Part shown: positions 8,059 to 16,095 of the stretch, one piece after another
How positions within the stretch are numbered: the first letter of the stretch is position 1
How the letters are laid out: each line of letters opens with the position of its first letter
Assembly: GCF_024170165.1 (NCBI RefSeq)
Contig: NZ_JALJXP010000015.1
Span: 62,001 to 126,000 of the forward strand
Origin: Pseudomonas nitroreducens
Lineage (GTDB): Bacteria > Pseudomonadota > Gammaproteobacteria > Pseudomonadales > Pseudomonadaceae
Length of the DNA stretch: 64,000 nucleotides
Direction of reading: 5' to 3'
Translations under genes and position numbers: made by a program
Notes under the pieces: generated by a model
The model's database searches: none
Seen by the model: the letters and a program-made list of their open reading frames with translations, nothing else
Told to the model about the DNA's origin: nothing

Positions 8059-8448
8059 ATGCTGTCCCACGTGTTCCTCGGCACCGCGGATTTCGAGCGC
8101 GCCTTGGCGTTCTATCAGCCATTCATGCAGGCGCTCGGCTACCCGCTGAAGTTCATCGAACGCGCACGCCCCTGGGCCGCCTGGATGCCGGCCGCTGCGC
8201 CGCGCCCGCTGTTCATCGTCGGCGCGCCCTTTGAAGGCGATGCAAACCCCGGCAACGGCCAGATGCTTGCGCTGCAGGCCAGTTCCCGCGCCGAGGTGGA
8301 CCAGGCCTATGCGACAGCCCTGGCCAACGGCGGCACCTGCGCCGGAGCTCCGGGCTTGCGTCCGGAGTACCACCGGCATTACTACGGCGCCTACCTGCGC
8401 GACCCGGACGGCAACAAGCTCTGCTGCGTCTGCCACGAGCCGGAGTAG
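8059..8448 (+). CDS. VOC (glyoxalase/bleomycin-resistance fold) protein
   Basis: At 129 residues this is a single vicinal-oxygen-chelate module pair: MLSHVFLGTADFERALAFYQ at the start, a FIVGAPFEGD strand in the middle and YYGAYLRDPDGNKLCCVCHE at the end, with the YxRDPDGN signature of the fold. VOC proteins bind a metal and act as glyoxalases, dioxygenases or drug-binding proteins. The start has GGAGGGCATCACC upstream. It is convergent with the aldehyde dehydrogenase gene, with only three bases between the two stop codons. Confidence 0.88.
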   Translation: MLSHVFLGTADFERALAFYQPFMQALGYPLKFIERARPWAAWMPAAAPRPLFIVGAPFEGDANPGNGQMLALQASSRAEVDQAYATALANGGTCAGAPGLRPEYHRHYYGAYLRDPDGNKLCCVCHEPE

Positions 8449-8451
8449 AGA

Positions 8452-9954
8452 TCAGCCCTGGTAGAACACCTCGTCGCCGTAGGGGTACCACCAGGAGTGG
8501 ATCTGCGGCTGGTGGTCGATGATCACCATCTTCGAGCGGCGGAACGCATCCAGTCCCTGACGACCCAGTTCGCGGCCCATGCCGGACATCTTCCAGCCAC
8601 CGAACGGCAACGCATCGTTGTCGATCAACGGGTTGTTCACCCAGACCATTCCCGCTTCCAGGCGGTCCGCCGCTTCCATGGCTTCGGCCAGGTCGGTGGA
8701 GAACAGCGAGGCACCCAGGCCGAAGGGCGAATCGTTGGCCAGCCGTACCGCCTCGTCGAAGTCCTTCACCTTGCAGATCGCCGCCACCGGGCCGAAGCAC
8801 TCTTCGTGGAAGATCGCCATGGCCGGGGTAACGTCGGTGAGGATGGTCGGCTCGTAGTACCAGCCCACCGGGAACTCCTCGGGAATGCGCCCGCCGCAGA
8901 CCAGCGTGGCACCCTTGGCGATGGCGTCGTCGACCAGGCGGATCACCTTGGCGCGGGCCGCCTCGCTGACCATCGGGCCGATCTCGGAACGCTCCAGCCC
9001 ATGGCCAATGCGCAGCGCGCGGGTGCGCTCGGCGAAGCGCGCGACGAACTCGTCGTGCACCTCATCGACCACGTAGAAGCGCTCCGCCGAGGTGCAGATC
9101 TGTCCACTGAGGTGGAAGGCTGCGGTCACCGCGCCGGCCGCCGCGACTTCCAGCGGCGCATGGCGGGAGATGATCATCGGGTCGCTGCCGCCGGCTTCGA
9201 TCACCGCCGGTTTCATCCGCTCGGCGCAGGCCACCGCCACTGCCTTGCCGGCGGCGACGCTGCCGGTGAAGGCCACGGCGTGCGTGCGCTCGGACTGCAC
9301 CAGGCGCTGCGCGGTGCTGGCATCGCCCGGCACGCAGCTGACCATACCCGCCGGCAGCACCTTGAAGTGCTGCATGAACTTCAGCGTGCACAGCGTGGTG
9401 CTTTCCGCCGGCTTGACGATGCAGGCGTTGCCTGCCGCCAGCGAGGCAGCCAGGGTCCAGCACATCAGCAGGATGGGGAAGTTGAACGGCATGATGTGCA
9501 CGCTGACGCCGTAGGGCTCGTAGCGCACATGCTGGAACGAGCCGAGCTGCGTGGTGCCGGCGACCTTGCCGGCCTCGTCGCGGGCCATCTCGGCGTAGTA
9601 GCGGAAGATCGGCGCGCAGTTGGCCAGCTCGCCCATGGCTTCGGGGAACGGCTTGCCCATTTCCAGGGTCATCAGCCGCGCCACTTCGCGCTGGGTGGCC
9701 TGGTCGCTTTCGATGGCGTTGGCCAGCTGGTGGAGGATCGCCGCGCGGGACTTCGCGTCCACCCGCTTCCACTCGCGCTGGGCCGCGTTGGCCGCCTCGA
9801 TGGCGGCGTCGACGTCCTCCGCGTCGCACAGGGCGATGCGCCCGACCTGGGTCAGGTCGGCGGGGTTGATGATGTCGCGCCGGCGCTGGGTCGCCACGCC
9901 CTGGTAATCCGGGCCGATGAAACGCAGGGGCAGATCAACGTGAAAGTCGGTCAT
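8452..9954 (-). CDS. NAD(P)-dependent aldehyde dehydrogenase (semialdehyde dehydrogenase type)
   Basis: The 500-residue protein is a full-length class 3-fold ALDH: PFNFP near 156-160, the FTGSVAAGK cofactor loop near 239, general-base E253 in VIEAGGSDP, nucleophile C287 in SGQICTSAERF, and ECFGPVAAI and NNPLIDNDALPFGGWK near the end. It would oxidise an aldehyde or semialdehyde to the acid. Its start ATG overlaps the TGA of the upstream kinase gene (ATGA), so translation is coupled. It is the last gene of the importer/glycosyltransferase operon, which suggests it completes breakdown of the imported compound, as gamma-aminobutyraldehyde or succinate-semialdehyde dehydrogenases do in polyamine catabolism. 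The true substrate is not readable. Confidence 0.9.
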   Translation of the reverse strand: MTDFHVDLPLRFIGPDYQGVATQRRRDIINPADLTQVGRIALCDAEDVDAAIEAANAAQREWKRVDAKSRAAILHQLANAIESDQATQREVARLMTLEMGKPFPEAMGELANCAPIFRYYAEMARDEAGKVAGTTQLGSFQHVRYEPYGVSVHIMPFNFPILLMCWTLAASLAAGNACIVKPAESTTLCTLKFMQHFKVLPAGMVSCVPGDASTAQRLVQSERTHAVAFTGSVAAGKAVAVACAERMKPAVIEAGGSDPMIISRHAPLEVAAAGAVTAAFHLSGQICTSAERFYVVDEVHDEFVARFAERTRALRIGHGLERSEIGPMVSEAARAKVIRLVDDAIAKGATLVCGGRIPEEFPVGWYYEPTILTDVTPAMAIFHEECFGPVAAICKVKDFDEAVRLANDSPFGLGASLFSTDLAEAMEAADRLEAGMVWVNNPLIDNDALPFGGWKMSGMGRELGRQGLDAFRRSKMVIIDHQPQIHSWWYPYGDEVFYQG

Positions 9955-11003
9955 GGAATGCTCCGCAGGGATTCGGATGAGGCCAGGCGCTGGGCGATCA
10001 CGTCGCTCTCCAGCGGTTGGCGCCAGTTCGGCAGATGGGTGTCGAGCAGCGCGGCCAGCGGGCGCAGCTGTTCGCTGTCGAGCGCGCGCTGGAACAGCCG
10101 CAGCACGCGCGGCAGATGCCTGAGATAGCCGTGCTTGCCGTCGCGTCTGGCCAGGCGCACGAAGATGCCCAGCACCTTGGCGTGGCGTTGTGCGGCGAGC
10201 ACCTGGAAATCGGCCATGAAACGCCGGCCGTCCACCTCCGGGCGCTGGCTGAGGTAATGGGTAAGCAGGGTTACGCGCAGGGTTTCGGGAATGTCGCGGC
10301 GCGCGTCTTCGAGCAGGGACATGAGGTCGTACGCCGGCGCGCCGAACAGCGCGTCCTGGAAGTCCAGCAGCCCGCAAGCGGCCACGCCCGCCCTGCCCTC
10401 CAGCAGCATCAGGTTGTCGACGTGGTAGTCACGCAGCACCAGCACTTCGCGGCGCAGGGAAACGTCACGCAGCAGCGCGGCGAATTCCGCCAGGTAGCGT
10501 TCGCGCAGCTGCGCGGCGGCCTGCTCGCCCACCAGCAAGGGTGCGTACCAGTCGATGAACAGCGCCGCTTCGTCTGCAAGCTTCTGCCCGTCGTAGGCCG
10601 GCACGCCTTCGGCAGCCTGCGGCCCGGCGCGGTGCAGGCGCACCAGCGCGTCCACGGCGAGGCGATACAGCGCCACCTCGTCATGGCCGTCGGCGAGCAG
10701 GCGGGTGTAGGTGGCCTGACCGAAGTCCTCCACCAGCGCCAGGCCCAGCTCGCGGTCGGCGCCCAGCACATTGGGCGCCGACAGCCCGCAATCGCGCAGC
10801 AGCTGCGCCACCCGCAGGTAAGGCGCCAGCGGCTCGGCGCCGGGTGGCGAATCCATCAGCAGCAGTCCCTTGCCGTCGAGGCGGAAGTAGCGCCGCATCG
10901 AGGCGTCCGCCGGCAGCGCGGTGATCGCCGCGCCGGCCAGGCCGCTGCCGGCGAGGAAGGTCTCGCGGGCGGCGGCACGGGTGGTTTCGCAGGGCAGGTT
11001 CAT
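9951..11003 (-). CDS. AmgK-like sugar (aminoglycoside-phosphotransferase-fold) kinase
   Basis: The 350-residue protein resembles AmgK, the anomeric kinase that makes sugar 1-phosphates from N-acetylmuramate or N-acetylglucosamine. It has a degenerate nucleotide-binding lobe (DASMRRYFRL near 33), the catalytic loop R191-D192-Y-H-V-D-N197 and the metal-binding D214 in LLDFQDALFG-PAYDL. The canonical amgK lies next to murU in the cell-wall recycling locus. Here murU is absent, and the gene sits between a cupin (4 bases upstream) and an aldehyde dehydrogenase (overlapping). It is therefore more likely a paralogue that phosphorylates a different sugar or glycoside of this pathway. Confidence 0.78.
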   Translation of the reverse strand: MNLPCETTRAAARETFLAGSGLAGAAITALPADASMRRYFRLDGKGLLLMDSPPGAEPLAPYLRVAQLLRDCGLSAPNVLGADRELGLALVEDFGQATYTRLLADGHDEVALYRLAVDALVRLHRAGPQAAEGVPAYDGQKLADEAALFIDWYAPLLVGEQAAAQLRERYLAEFAALLRDVSLRREVLVLRDYHVDNLMLLEGRAGVAACGLLDFQDALFGAPAYDLMSLLEDARRDIPETLRVTLLTHYLSQRPEVDGRRFMADFQVLAAQRHAKVLGIFVRLARRDGKHGYLRHLPRVLRLFQRALDSEQLRPLAALLDTHLPNWRQPLESDVIAQRLASSESLRSIP

Positions 11004-11007
11004 GGCA

Positions 11008-11352
11008 TCACCGGATCATGTAGACCTTCTTGATGGTCTCGTGCACGGTGCACACGCCCTTCCAGTCCCTGGGGAAGAAGGCCGCGGTGTCCGGCTCGAT
11101 CTCGATCACCTCGCCGGACTCGTGCACGTAGGTGCAGCGGCCTTCGAGGAAGTGGCAGAACTCGTCGCTGGTCACGTGGCAGAACCACTTGCCCGGCGTG
11201 CAGTGCCAGATGCCGCATTCGGACTGGCCTTCGGGCCCCTTGTGCAGGACCACACCGCTGACATGGGACTCGCCCTCCAGCATGGTCGGGATCACGCCCC
11301 AGTCCTTGAGTTCGGTGACTTGCAGCGGGCGGTAGATAACGGGGGTCTTCAT
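11008..11352 (-). CDS. Small cupin-fold protein (Cupin_3/DUF861 type)
   Basis: The 114-residue single-domain protein has the Cupin_3 layout: GIWHCTPGKWFCHVTSDEFC around 47-66, EGRCTYVHESGEVIEIEPDT around 70-89 and a final FFPRDWKGVCTVHETIKKVY. The His and Glu positions that bind metal in many cupins are only partly kept. The fold occurs in ureidoglycine aminohydrolase and EutQ-type proteins, and also in many of unknown role. An AGGAGTGAACG ribosome site precedes the ATG. It is a paralogue of the next cupin upstream (11470-11850). The two share the order D-W-G-V, E-G-x-S-H-x-S-G, C-T-P-G and F-P-x-x-W. Confidence 0.85.
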   Translation of the reverse strand: MKTPVIYRPLQVTELKDWGVIPTMLEGESHVSGVVLHKGPEGQSECGIWHCTPGKWFCHVTSDEFCHFLEGRCTYVHESGEVIEIEPDTAAFFPRDWKGVCTVHETIKKVYMIR

Positions 11353-11378
11353 CGTTCACTCCTGATGAGTCGAATCAT

Positions 11379-11410
11379 GTAGGGCGGATGACCGCTCGCG
11401 GTTATCCGCC
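11379..11410. repeat. GTAGGGCGGATGACC...GGTTATCCGCC palindrome, copy 1
   Basis: An imperfect inverted repeat in the 117-base gap between the two cupin genes, of the same type as the copy at 11431-11465 and the diverged copy at 652-683. Confidence 0.7.
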
Positions 11411-11430
11411 GGTGTCTCGGCGCGAGGTTA

Positions 11431-11465
11431 AGGGCGGATAACCCGTTCCGGGTTATCCGCCCTAC
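11431..11465. repeat. Perfect 14-bp inverted repeat, copy 2
   Basis: AGGGCGGATAACCC, loop GTTCC, GGGTTATCCGCCCT: a perfect 14-bp stem just after the stop codon of the upstream cupin gene. Within the operon, it may act as an mRNA stabiliser or partial terminator that lowers expression of the three distal genes. Confidence 0.75.
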
Positions 11466-11469
11466 GGGT

Positions 11470-11850
11470 TCAGGCCAGCATGTAGAGATTGCGCAGGGTG
11501 CTGTGCACGGTGCATTCGCCGGTCCAGCCGGCCGGGAACAGCACCAGGGTGTCGGGTTCGACCTCGATCACCTCGCCCTCGTCCGAGCGATAGGTCGCGC
11601 GGCCGGCAACGAAATGGCAGAGCTCGTCGCGCGGGATCGACAGCCGCCAGCGGCCGGGGGTGCAAACCCACAGTCCGGTTTCCGGGCTGTTGCTCGGGCC
11701 CTTGAACAGCAGGCGGCCGCTGGAGTGCGAGACGCCCTCCAGCGCGTCGGACTGCACGCCCCAGTCCACCAGGTCGTCGTAGTCGCGGGCGCCGCGGATG
11801 TGCGGCGCGGTGCTCTCTCCATTGAAGGAAGCGGCCTTGAACTCAGGCAT
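11470..11850 (-). CDS. Small cupin-fold protein (Cupin_3/DUF861 type), second copy
   Basis: The 126-residue paralogue of the 11008-11352 cupin has an extra N-terminal segment (MPEFKAASFNGESTAPHIRG). It keeps the DWGVQSDALEGVSHSSGRLL, VCTPGRWRLSIPRDELCHFV, GEVIEVEPDTLVLFPAGWTG order of the family. Its start overlaps the end of the glycosyltransferase gene by eight bases, indicating coupled translation. Two divergent copies in one operon suggest either a heteromer or two consecutive steps on similar intermediates. A catalytic role is not shown. Confidence 0.85.
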   Translation of the reverse strand: MPEFKAASFNGESTAPHIRGARDYDDLVDWGVQSDALEGVSHSSGRLLFKGPSNSPETGLWVCTPGRWRLSIPRDELCHFVAGRATYRSDEGEVIEVEPDTLVLFPAGWTGECTVHSTLRNLYMLA

Positions 11851-13147
11851 GCTTCACCGCCTTGCCCTGGGCGAGCTGGTCGAGGATGCGCGCGGCATCT
11901 TCCGGGCCCTTGCGCGAGCGCATGTAGTCGCTGGTGCGCGCCAGGCGTTGCTGCATCAGGCCGTCGCCCAGCAGCTGGGCGATGTTGCGTGCCAGGTCTT
12001 CCTCGCTCCAGTCGTAGCGGTCCATGCGCAGGCCGTGGCCGCTTTCCTGGGCGCGCATGGCGTTGTCGTGGCCGTCCCAGACGTAGGGCATGACGATGGC
12101 CGGCTTACCGAAGAACAGGCACTCGGTGAAGCTGTTGTTGCCGCCGTGGTGGATCACCCCGTCGACCTGGGCGATCACCGAGGGCTGCGGGTACCAGTTG
12201 GAGACGATGACGTTGTCCGGCAGGTCGGTGTACTTCTCCACGTGCTCGCCGACGTTGAACAGCGCGCGGTACGGCAGCTTGCCGATGGTGGTGACCAGGC
12301 GCTTGAGCAGCTCGACGTCGCCCGAGCCCAGGCTGCCGAAACTGACGTACAGCAGCGGCTTGTCGTTGTGCGCCTTGAACTGCGGAATCTCGTAGGGCTT
12401 GTCGCTGCGCACGCAGCCCTGCAGGTAGTGGAACTGCCGCGCCGGCAGCGGGTGGCGACGTTCGAATTTAACCGGGTCCGGGTAGAGCAGCAGGTTCATG
12501 TAGGGCGACTCTTCGAAGAAGGTGCCCAGCGGATACGGCCGCTCGCCGCACTCGGCGAGGAAGTCGTTGAAGTCGGCGTGGATCGGCGCGATCACTTCCT
12601 CGAAGCGCTTCTGGAAGCGCGCGTGGCCGTCCTTGTCGTCGACGCTCATGCCCGACAGGTACGGCGGGATATCCGGGTCGTGCACTTCGTTTTCCGAGCA
12701 GGAGATGATCCGCACCCAGGGCTTGCCGTAGTGCTTGATGGCCGGGAAGAGGATCACGTTGTCCACGCAGATCAGGTCCGGCTTGATCCGGTCGAGGATC
12801 GCCGGCAGCTCCTTCTGTGCCCACTTGGAGGTGGAGACGATGGCCTCCCAGCACTCCTTCACGTAGTTGTCGAGCTGGTCGATCGGCGCCTTGCGGAAGT
12901 TGGGGATGTGGCCGTTGATGAAGTCGGTCCAGTAGCGCGCCATCTCCTCGGCCGGCATCGGCTCGGACATGTTCACGTAGTGCTCCTCGAAGCCGTAGGC
13001 CGAGTACACCCCGGTCATCCCCGGATCGGTGAGGAACACCGCCTTGTGCCCCAGCGCTTCGCAGGCCTGGGCGATGCCTACCGAGTTCAGGGCCGGGCCG
13101 TAGGCGGCCTCGGGGAAGAATGCGATGACCTTGCGTTCACTACTCAT
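11843..13147 (-). CDS. GT1-family (MGT/YjiC-like) glycosyltransferase
   Basis: The 434-residue protein has the two-Rossmann GT-B plan: an acceptor-side N-terminus (VIAFFPEAAYGPALNSVGIA), LLYVSFGSLGSGDVELLKRL opening the donor domain near 260 and the nucleotide-sugar motif IHHGGNNSFTECLFFGKPAI (about 330-350), followed by WDGHDN. Macrolide and flavonoid glycosyltransferases of this class move a sugar from a UDP- or dTDP-sugar to a small acceptor. It lies 32 bases after the ABC ATPase gene and leads into two cupins. A clear paralogue (18363-19649) is on the other side of the regulator. A glycosyltransferase inside an uptake operon is unusual. Confidence 0.88.
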   Translation of the reverse strand: MSSERKVIAFFPEAAYGPALNSVGIAQACEALGHKAVFLTDPGMTGVYSAYGFEEHYVNMSEPMPAEEMARYWTDFINGHIPNFRKAPIDQLDNYVKECWEAIVSTSKWAQKELPAILDRIKPDLICVDNVILFPAIKHYGKPWVRIISCSENEVHDPDIPPYLSGMSVDDKDGHARFQKRFEEVIAPIHADFNDFLAECGERPYPLGTFFEESPYMNLLLYPDPVKFERRHPLPARQFHYLQGCVRSDKPYEIPQFKAHNDKPLLYVSFGSLGSGDVELLKRLVTTIGKLPYRALFNVGEHVEKYTDLPDNVIVSNWYPQPSVIAQVDGVIHHGGNNSFTECLFFGKPAIVMPYVWDGHDNAMRAQESGHGLRMDRYDWSEEDLARNIAQLLGDGLMQQRLARTSDYMRSRKGPEDAARILDQLAQGKAVKHA

Positions 13148-13179
13148 GGTGCTCTCCAGTCAGTCTTGTTCTCAGGCGA

Positions 13180-14259
13180 TCAGTGAGTCAGCACGCGGCC
13201 GTGCCGCGCATCCCAGCCCAGGCGCACCGGCATGCCGGCGGCGAGGCGCAAGAAGTCGTAGTCCGAGGACGGCACGCGAACGATCAGCGGCTTGCTGGAG
13301 AGCGCCGTGTTCACGTGCAGGTTGGTATCCAGGCCGTGGTAGGCCACTTCGGCCACTTCGCCATGGATCTGGTTGTCCGTAGCCGGCGTGGCATCGGTGA
13401 GCACGCGCAGACGTTCCGGGCGCAACGCCAGGGTCACGCTCTCCGGGCTGGACTCGGCGGTGGTCTCGATGTTCAGCACCTGGTCGCCGGCCTGCAGGCG
13501 GTTGGTGCCCACGCGGCGGCCTTCGATCAGGTTGCTGACGCCGATGAAGTCGGCGACGAAGCGGCTGCCCGGGTTCTCGTACAGCTCGCTGGGGCTGCCG
13601 CACTGGCAGACCTTGCCGTCGCGCAGCACGGCCATGCGGTCGGACATGACCAGGGCTTCTTCCTGGTCGTGGGTAACCATGATGAAAGTGATGCCGCTCT
13701 CGTGCTGCAGGCGCTTGAGCTCCAGCTGCATCTTCTCGCGCAGCTTCTTGTCCAGCGCGCCGAGCGGTTCGTCCAGCAGCAGTACGCGCGGGCGCTTGAC
13801 CAGCGCACGGGCCAGGGCGACGCGCTGGCGCTGGCCGCCGGAGAGCTGGTCCGGCCGGCGGTTGGCCAGCGGGCCGAGCTGCGCGGTTTCCAGCACCGCA
13901 TCGACGCGCTGGCGGATTTCAGCGGCCGGCAGCTTCTCCATCTCCAGACCGTAGGCAATGTTGCCGCGCACGGTCATGTTGGGAAACAGCGCATAGGACT
14001 GGAACATCAGGTTCAGCGGACGCTTGTTCGGCGGCAGCGGCGAGATGTCCTGGCCACCCAGATAGATGGCGCCGGAGCTGGGCGTCTCGAAGCCGGCGAT
14101 CATGCGCATCAGGGTGGTCTTGCCGCAACCCGACGGGCCGAGCAGCGCGAAGAACTCGTTCTCGCGGATGCTCAGCGATACCTGGTCCACCGCCGTCAGG
14201 CCCTCGCCATAGGATTTGCTCACCTGCTCCAGCACGAGCAGGTCGGGTGACTTAGTCAT
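13180..14259 (-). CDS. ABC transporter ATPase, spermidine/putrescine (PotA) type
   Basis: The 359-residue protein shows Walker A GPSGCGKT (41-48), the signature LSGGQRQRVALARAL (139-153), Walker B with D163-E164, the switch histidine in VTHDQEEAL and a C-terminal TOBE domain (RFVADFIGVSNLIEGRRVGT onward). It powers import through the PotB/PotC-like permeases encoded immediately upstream; its start overlaps the permease gene by eight bases. The closest families handle polyamines, gamma-aminobutyrate or related amines, so an amine or amine conjugate is the likely cargo. Confidence 0.92.
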   Translation of the reverse strand: MTKSPDLLVLEQVSKSYGEGLTAVDQVSLSIRENEFFALLGPSGCGKTTLMRMIAGFETPSSGAIYLGGQDISPLPPNKRPLNLMFQSYALFPNMTVRGNIAYGLEMEKLPAAEIRQRVDAVLETAQLGPLANRRPDQLSGGQRQRVALARALVKRPRVLLLDEPLGALDKKLREKMQLELKRLQHESGITFIMVTHDQEEALVMSDRMAVLRDGKVCQCGSPSELYENPGSRFVADFIGVSNLIEGRRVGTNRLQAGDQVLNIETTAESSPESVTLALRPERLRVLTDATPATDNQIHGEVAEVAYHGLDTNLHVNTALSSKPLIVRVPSSDYDFLRLAAGMPVRLGWDARHGRVLTH

Positions 14260-15058
14260 GGGCTTTGGGCACCTTGTTCAGACGTTGGGAGGCGAACAGC
14301 GCGGTGAAGCTGACCAGCATCACCAGGGTGGCGAGGGCGTTGATTTCCGGGGTCACGCCGAAGCGGATCATCGAGTAGATCTGCATCGGCAGCGTGGTGG
14401 AGGCGCTGCCGGAGCCGGAGTTGAAGAAGGCGATGATGAATTCGTCCACCGACAGGGTGAACGCCAGCAGCCCGCCAGCCATCACGCCGGGGAAGATCGC
14501 CGGCAGCAGCACGCGGCGCGCAGTGGTGAACCAGCCGGCCCCCAGGTCGATGCTGGCCTCGAGGATCGAGTAGTCGAAGTGCTTGAGCCGCGTGCGCACC
14601 ACCGCGCAGACGAAGGCGATGTTGAACACCACGTGGCTGAGGATGATCGAGTGCAACCCCAGGCTCATTTTCAGCAGGTTGAAGAAGCTCAGCAGCGCGA
14701 TGGCGAGGACGATGTCAGGGATGATCATCGGCGCCATCAGCAGCGTGTCGGCGAGGTTCGCGCCTTTCTTGCCGGGGTTGTTGCGGGCGCGCATCTCCAC
14801 GCCGAGGGCGAGCAGCGTGCCGAGCAGGCAGGCGATGAAGGTGGAGGTCAGCGCAACGATCAGGGTGTTCAGCGCTGCGTGCTGGATCGAGGCATTGGCC
14901 AGCAGCTTGGCGTACCACTTCAGCGAGGCGCCGCCCCAGGCGGTGGGCAGGCCGCTGGCGTTGAACGAGAGCAGGATCAGCACCAGGATCGGCACATAGA
15001 GGAAGGCGTACACCAGCCACAAGTGCGCGCCGAGCGCGATGCCGGATGAATTACGCAT
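14252..15058 (-). CDS. ABC transporter permease, PotC type
   Basis: This 268-residue membrane protein has about six transmembrane segments: a first at about 12-34 (VYAFLYVPILVLILLSF), then groups near 65, 100, 135, 185 and 240. The cytoplasmic EAA-loop, which couples to the ATPase, reads EASIDLGAGWFTTARRVLLP. The start overlaps the upstream permease stop by eight bases and the end overlaps the ATPase gene, so PotB-, PotC- and PotA-like proteins are made from one tightly coupled message. Confidence 0.92.
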   Translation of the reverse strand: MRNSSGIALGAHLWLVYAFLYVPILVLILLSFNASGLPTAWGGASLKWYAKLLANASIQHAALNTLIVALTSTFIACLLGTLLALGVEMRARNNPGKKGANLADTLLMAPMIIPDIVLAIALLSFFNLLKMSLGLHSIILSHVVFNIAFVCAVVRTRLKHFDYSILEASIDLGAGWFTTARRVLLPAIFPGVMAGGLLAFTLSVDEFIIAFFNSGSGSASTTLPMQIYSMIRFGVTPEINALATLVMLVSFTALFASQRLNKVPKAHD

Positions 15059-15944
15059 GGCGTTCGCCCTCCGCGCCCTGGGCCCGGCGCGAAACCATGG
15101 CCTGGATGAACAGCAGCAGCATCATGATGCCGATCAGGAAGAAGCTCAGCGCCGCGCCGAACGGCCAGTCGCGGGCGGTGAGGAACTGCGCGTAGATCAG
15201 GTTGCCGACCATCTGCACCTGCTTGCCGCCCAACAGGTCGGCGGTGATGAAGTTGCCGATGGAGAGCACGAAGACGAACACCGCGCCAGCGGCCACACCC
15301 GGCACCGACAGCGGCAGGATCACCCGGCGGAAAGTGGTCCAGCCGGAGGCACCGAGGTCCCGCGAGGCTTCCCAGAGTTCGTTGTCGATGCGCGACAGCG
15401 AGCTGTAGATGGCGAGGATGACGAAGGGGATGTAGTTGTAGACCAGCCCGAGCACCACGGTGGCGTCGGTGTACAGCAGGCTGATCGGCTCGCCGCTGTA
15501 GCCGAGCAGATTGAACAGCCGGTTGAGCAGGCCTTCGCGGTTGAGCAGCACGATCCAGGCGTAGGTGCGGATCAGGTAGTTGCTCCAGAACGGCAGCATC
15601 ACCAGGAACAGGAACACCGCCTGCCGGCGCGGCGTGCTGCGGGTAATGGCGTAGGCCGCCGGGTAGCCGATGAGCACCGCGAACAGCGTGGCGAGGCCGG
15701 CGATCTTCGCCGAGCGCAGGAGAATATCGAGGTACAGCGGGTCCACCGCGCGGCGGTAGTTTTCCCAGGTGAACACGTAGTCGATGCCGCCATAGGCACC
15801 GCGCTCGAGGAAGCTGTAGACCAGCACCAGCAGGCACGGCAGCAGCAGGAACAGGGCCAGCCAGCCAAGGCCGGGCGCGAGCAGCCAGGCCGAGAGTTTC
15901 CGGTCGGCGGACAAAGCGGTCATGCGTAGTTCCCCCAACCCCAC
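15051..15944 (-). CDS. ABC transporter permease, PotB type
   Basis: The 297-residue permease has a cytoplasmic N-terminus (MGLGELRMTALSADRKLSAW), a first membrane span at about 22-45, five further spans and the EAA-loop EASRDLGASGWTTFRRVILP near 195-215. With the PotC-like partner it forms the heterodimeric channel. An alternative start at the internal ATG, MTALSADRK (residue 8), is plausible. The 151-base gap to the binding-protein gene is longer than the other gaps in the operon. Confidence 0.92.
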   Translation of the reverse strand: MGLGELRMTALSADRKLSAWLLAPGLGWLALFLLLPCLLVLVYSFLERGAYGGIDYVFTWENYRRAVDPLYLDILLRSAKIAGLATLFAVLIGYPAAYAITRSTPRRQAVFLFLVMLPFWSNYLIRTYAWIVLLNREGLLNRLFNLLGYSGEPISLLYTDATVVLGLVYNYIPFVILAIYSSLSRIDNELWEASRDLGASGWTTFRRVILPLSVPGVAAGAVFVFVLSIGNFITADLLGGKQVQMVGNLIYAQFLTARDWPFGAALSFFLIGIMMLLLFIQAMVSRRAQGAEGERHA

Positions 15945-16095
15945 GCCAGGCGGGGTGCTTCAGGGTTATTGAATGCAGTGAACTTGTGGGGCGAGCGAGC
16001 TAGAGCGAGGCAAGGCGAGAACAAGCGTGGGTGCGGATGTAAATAAGCAAGCCCGCGCTTGTTCTCAACGCAGCATCGCCGACGCGCAGCCGGCC

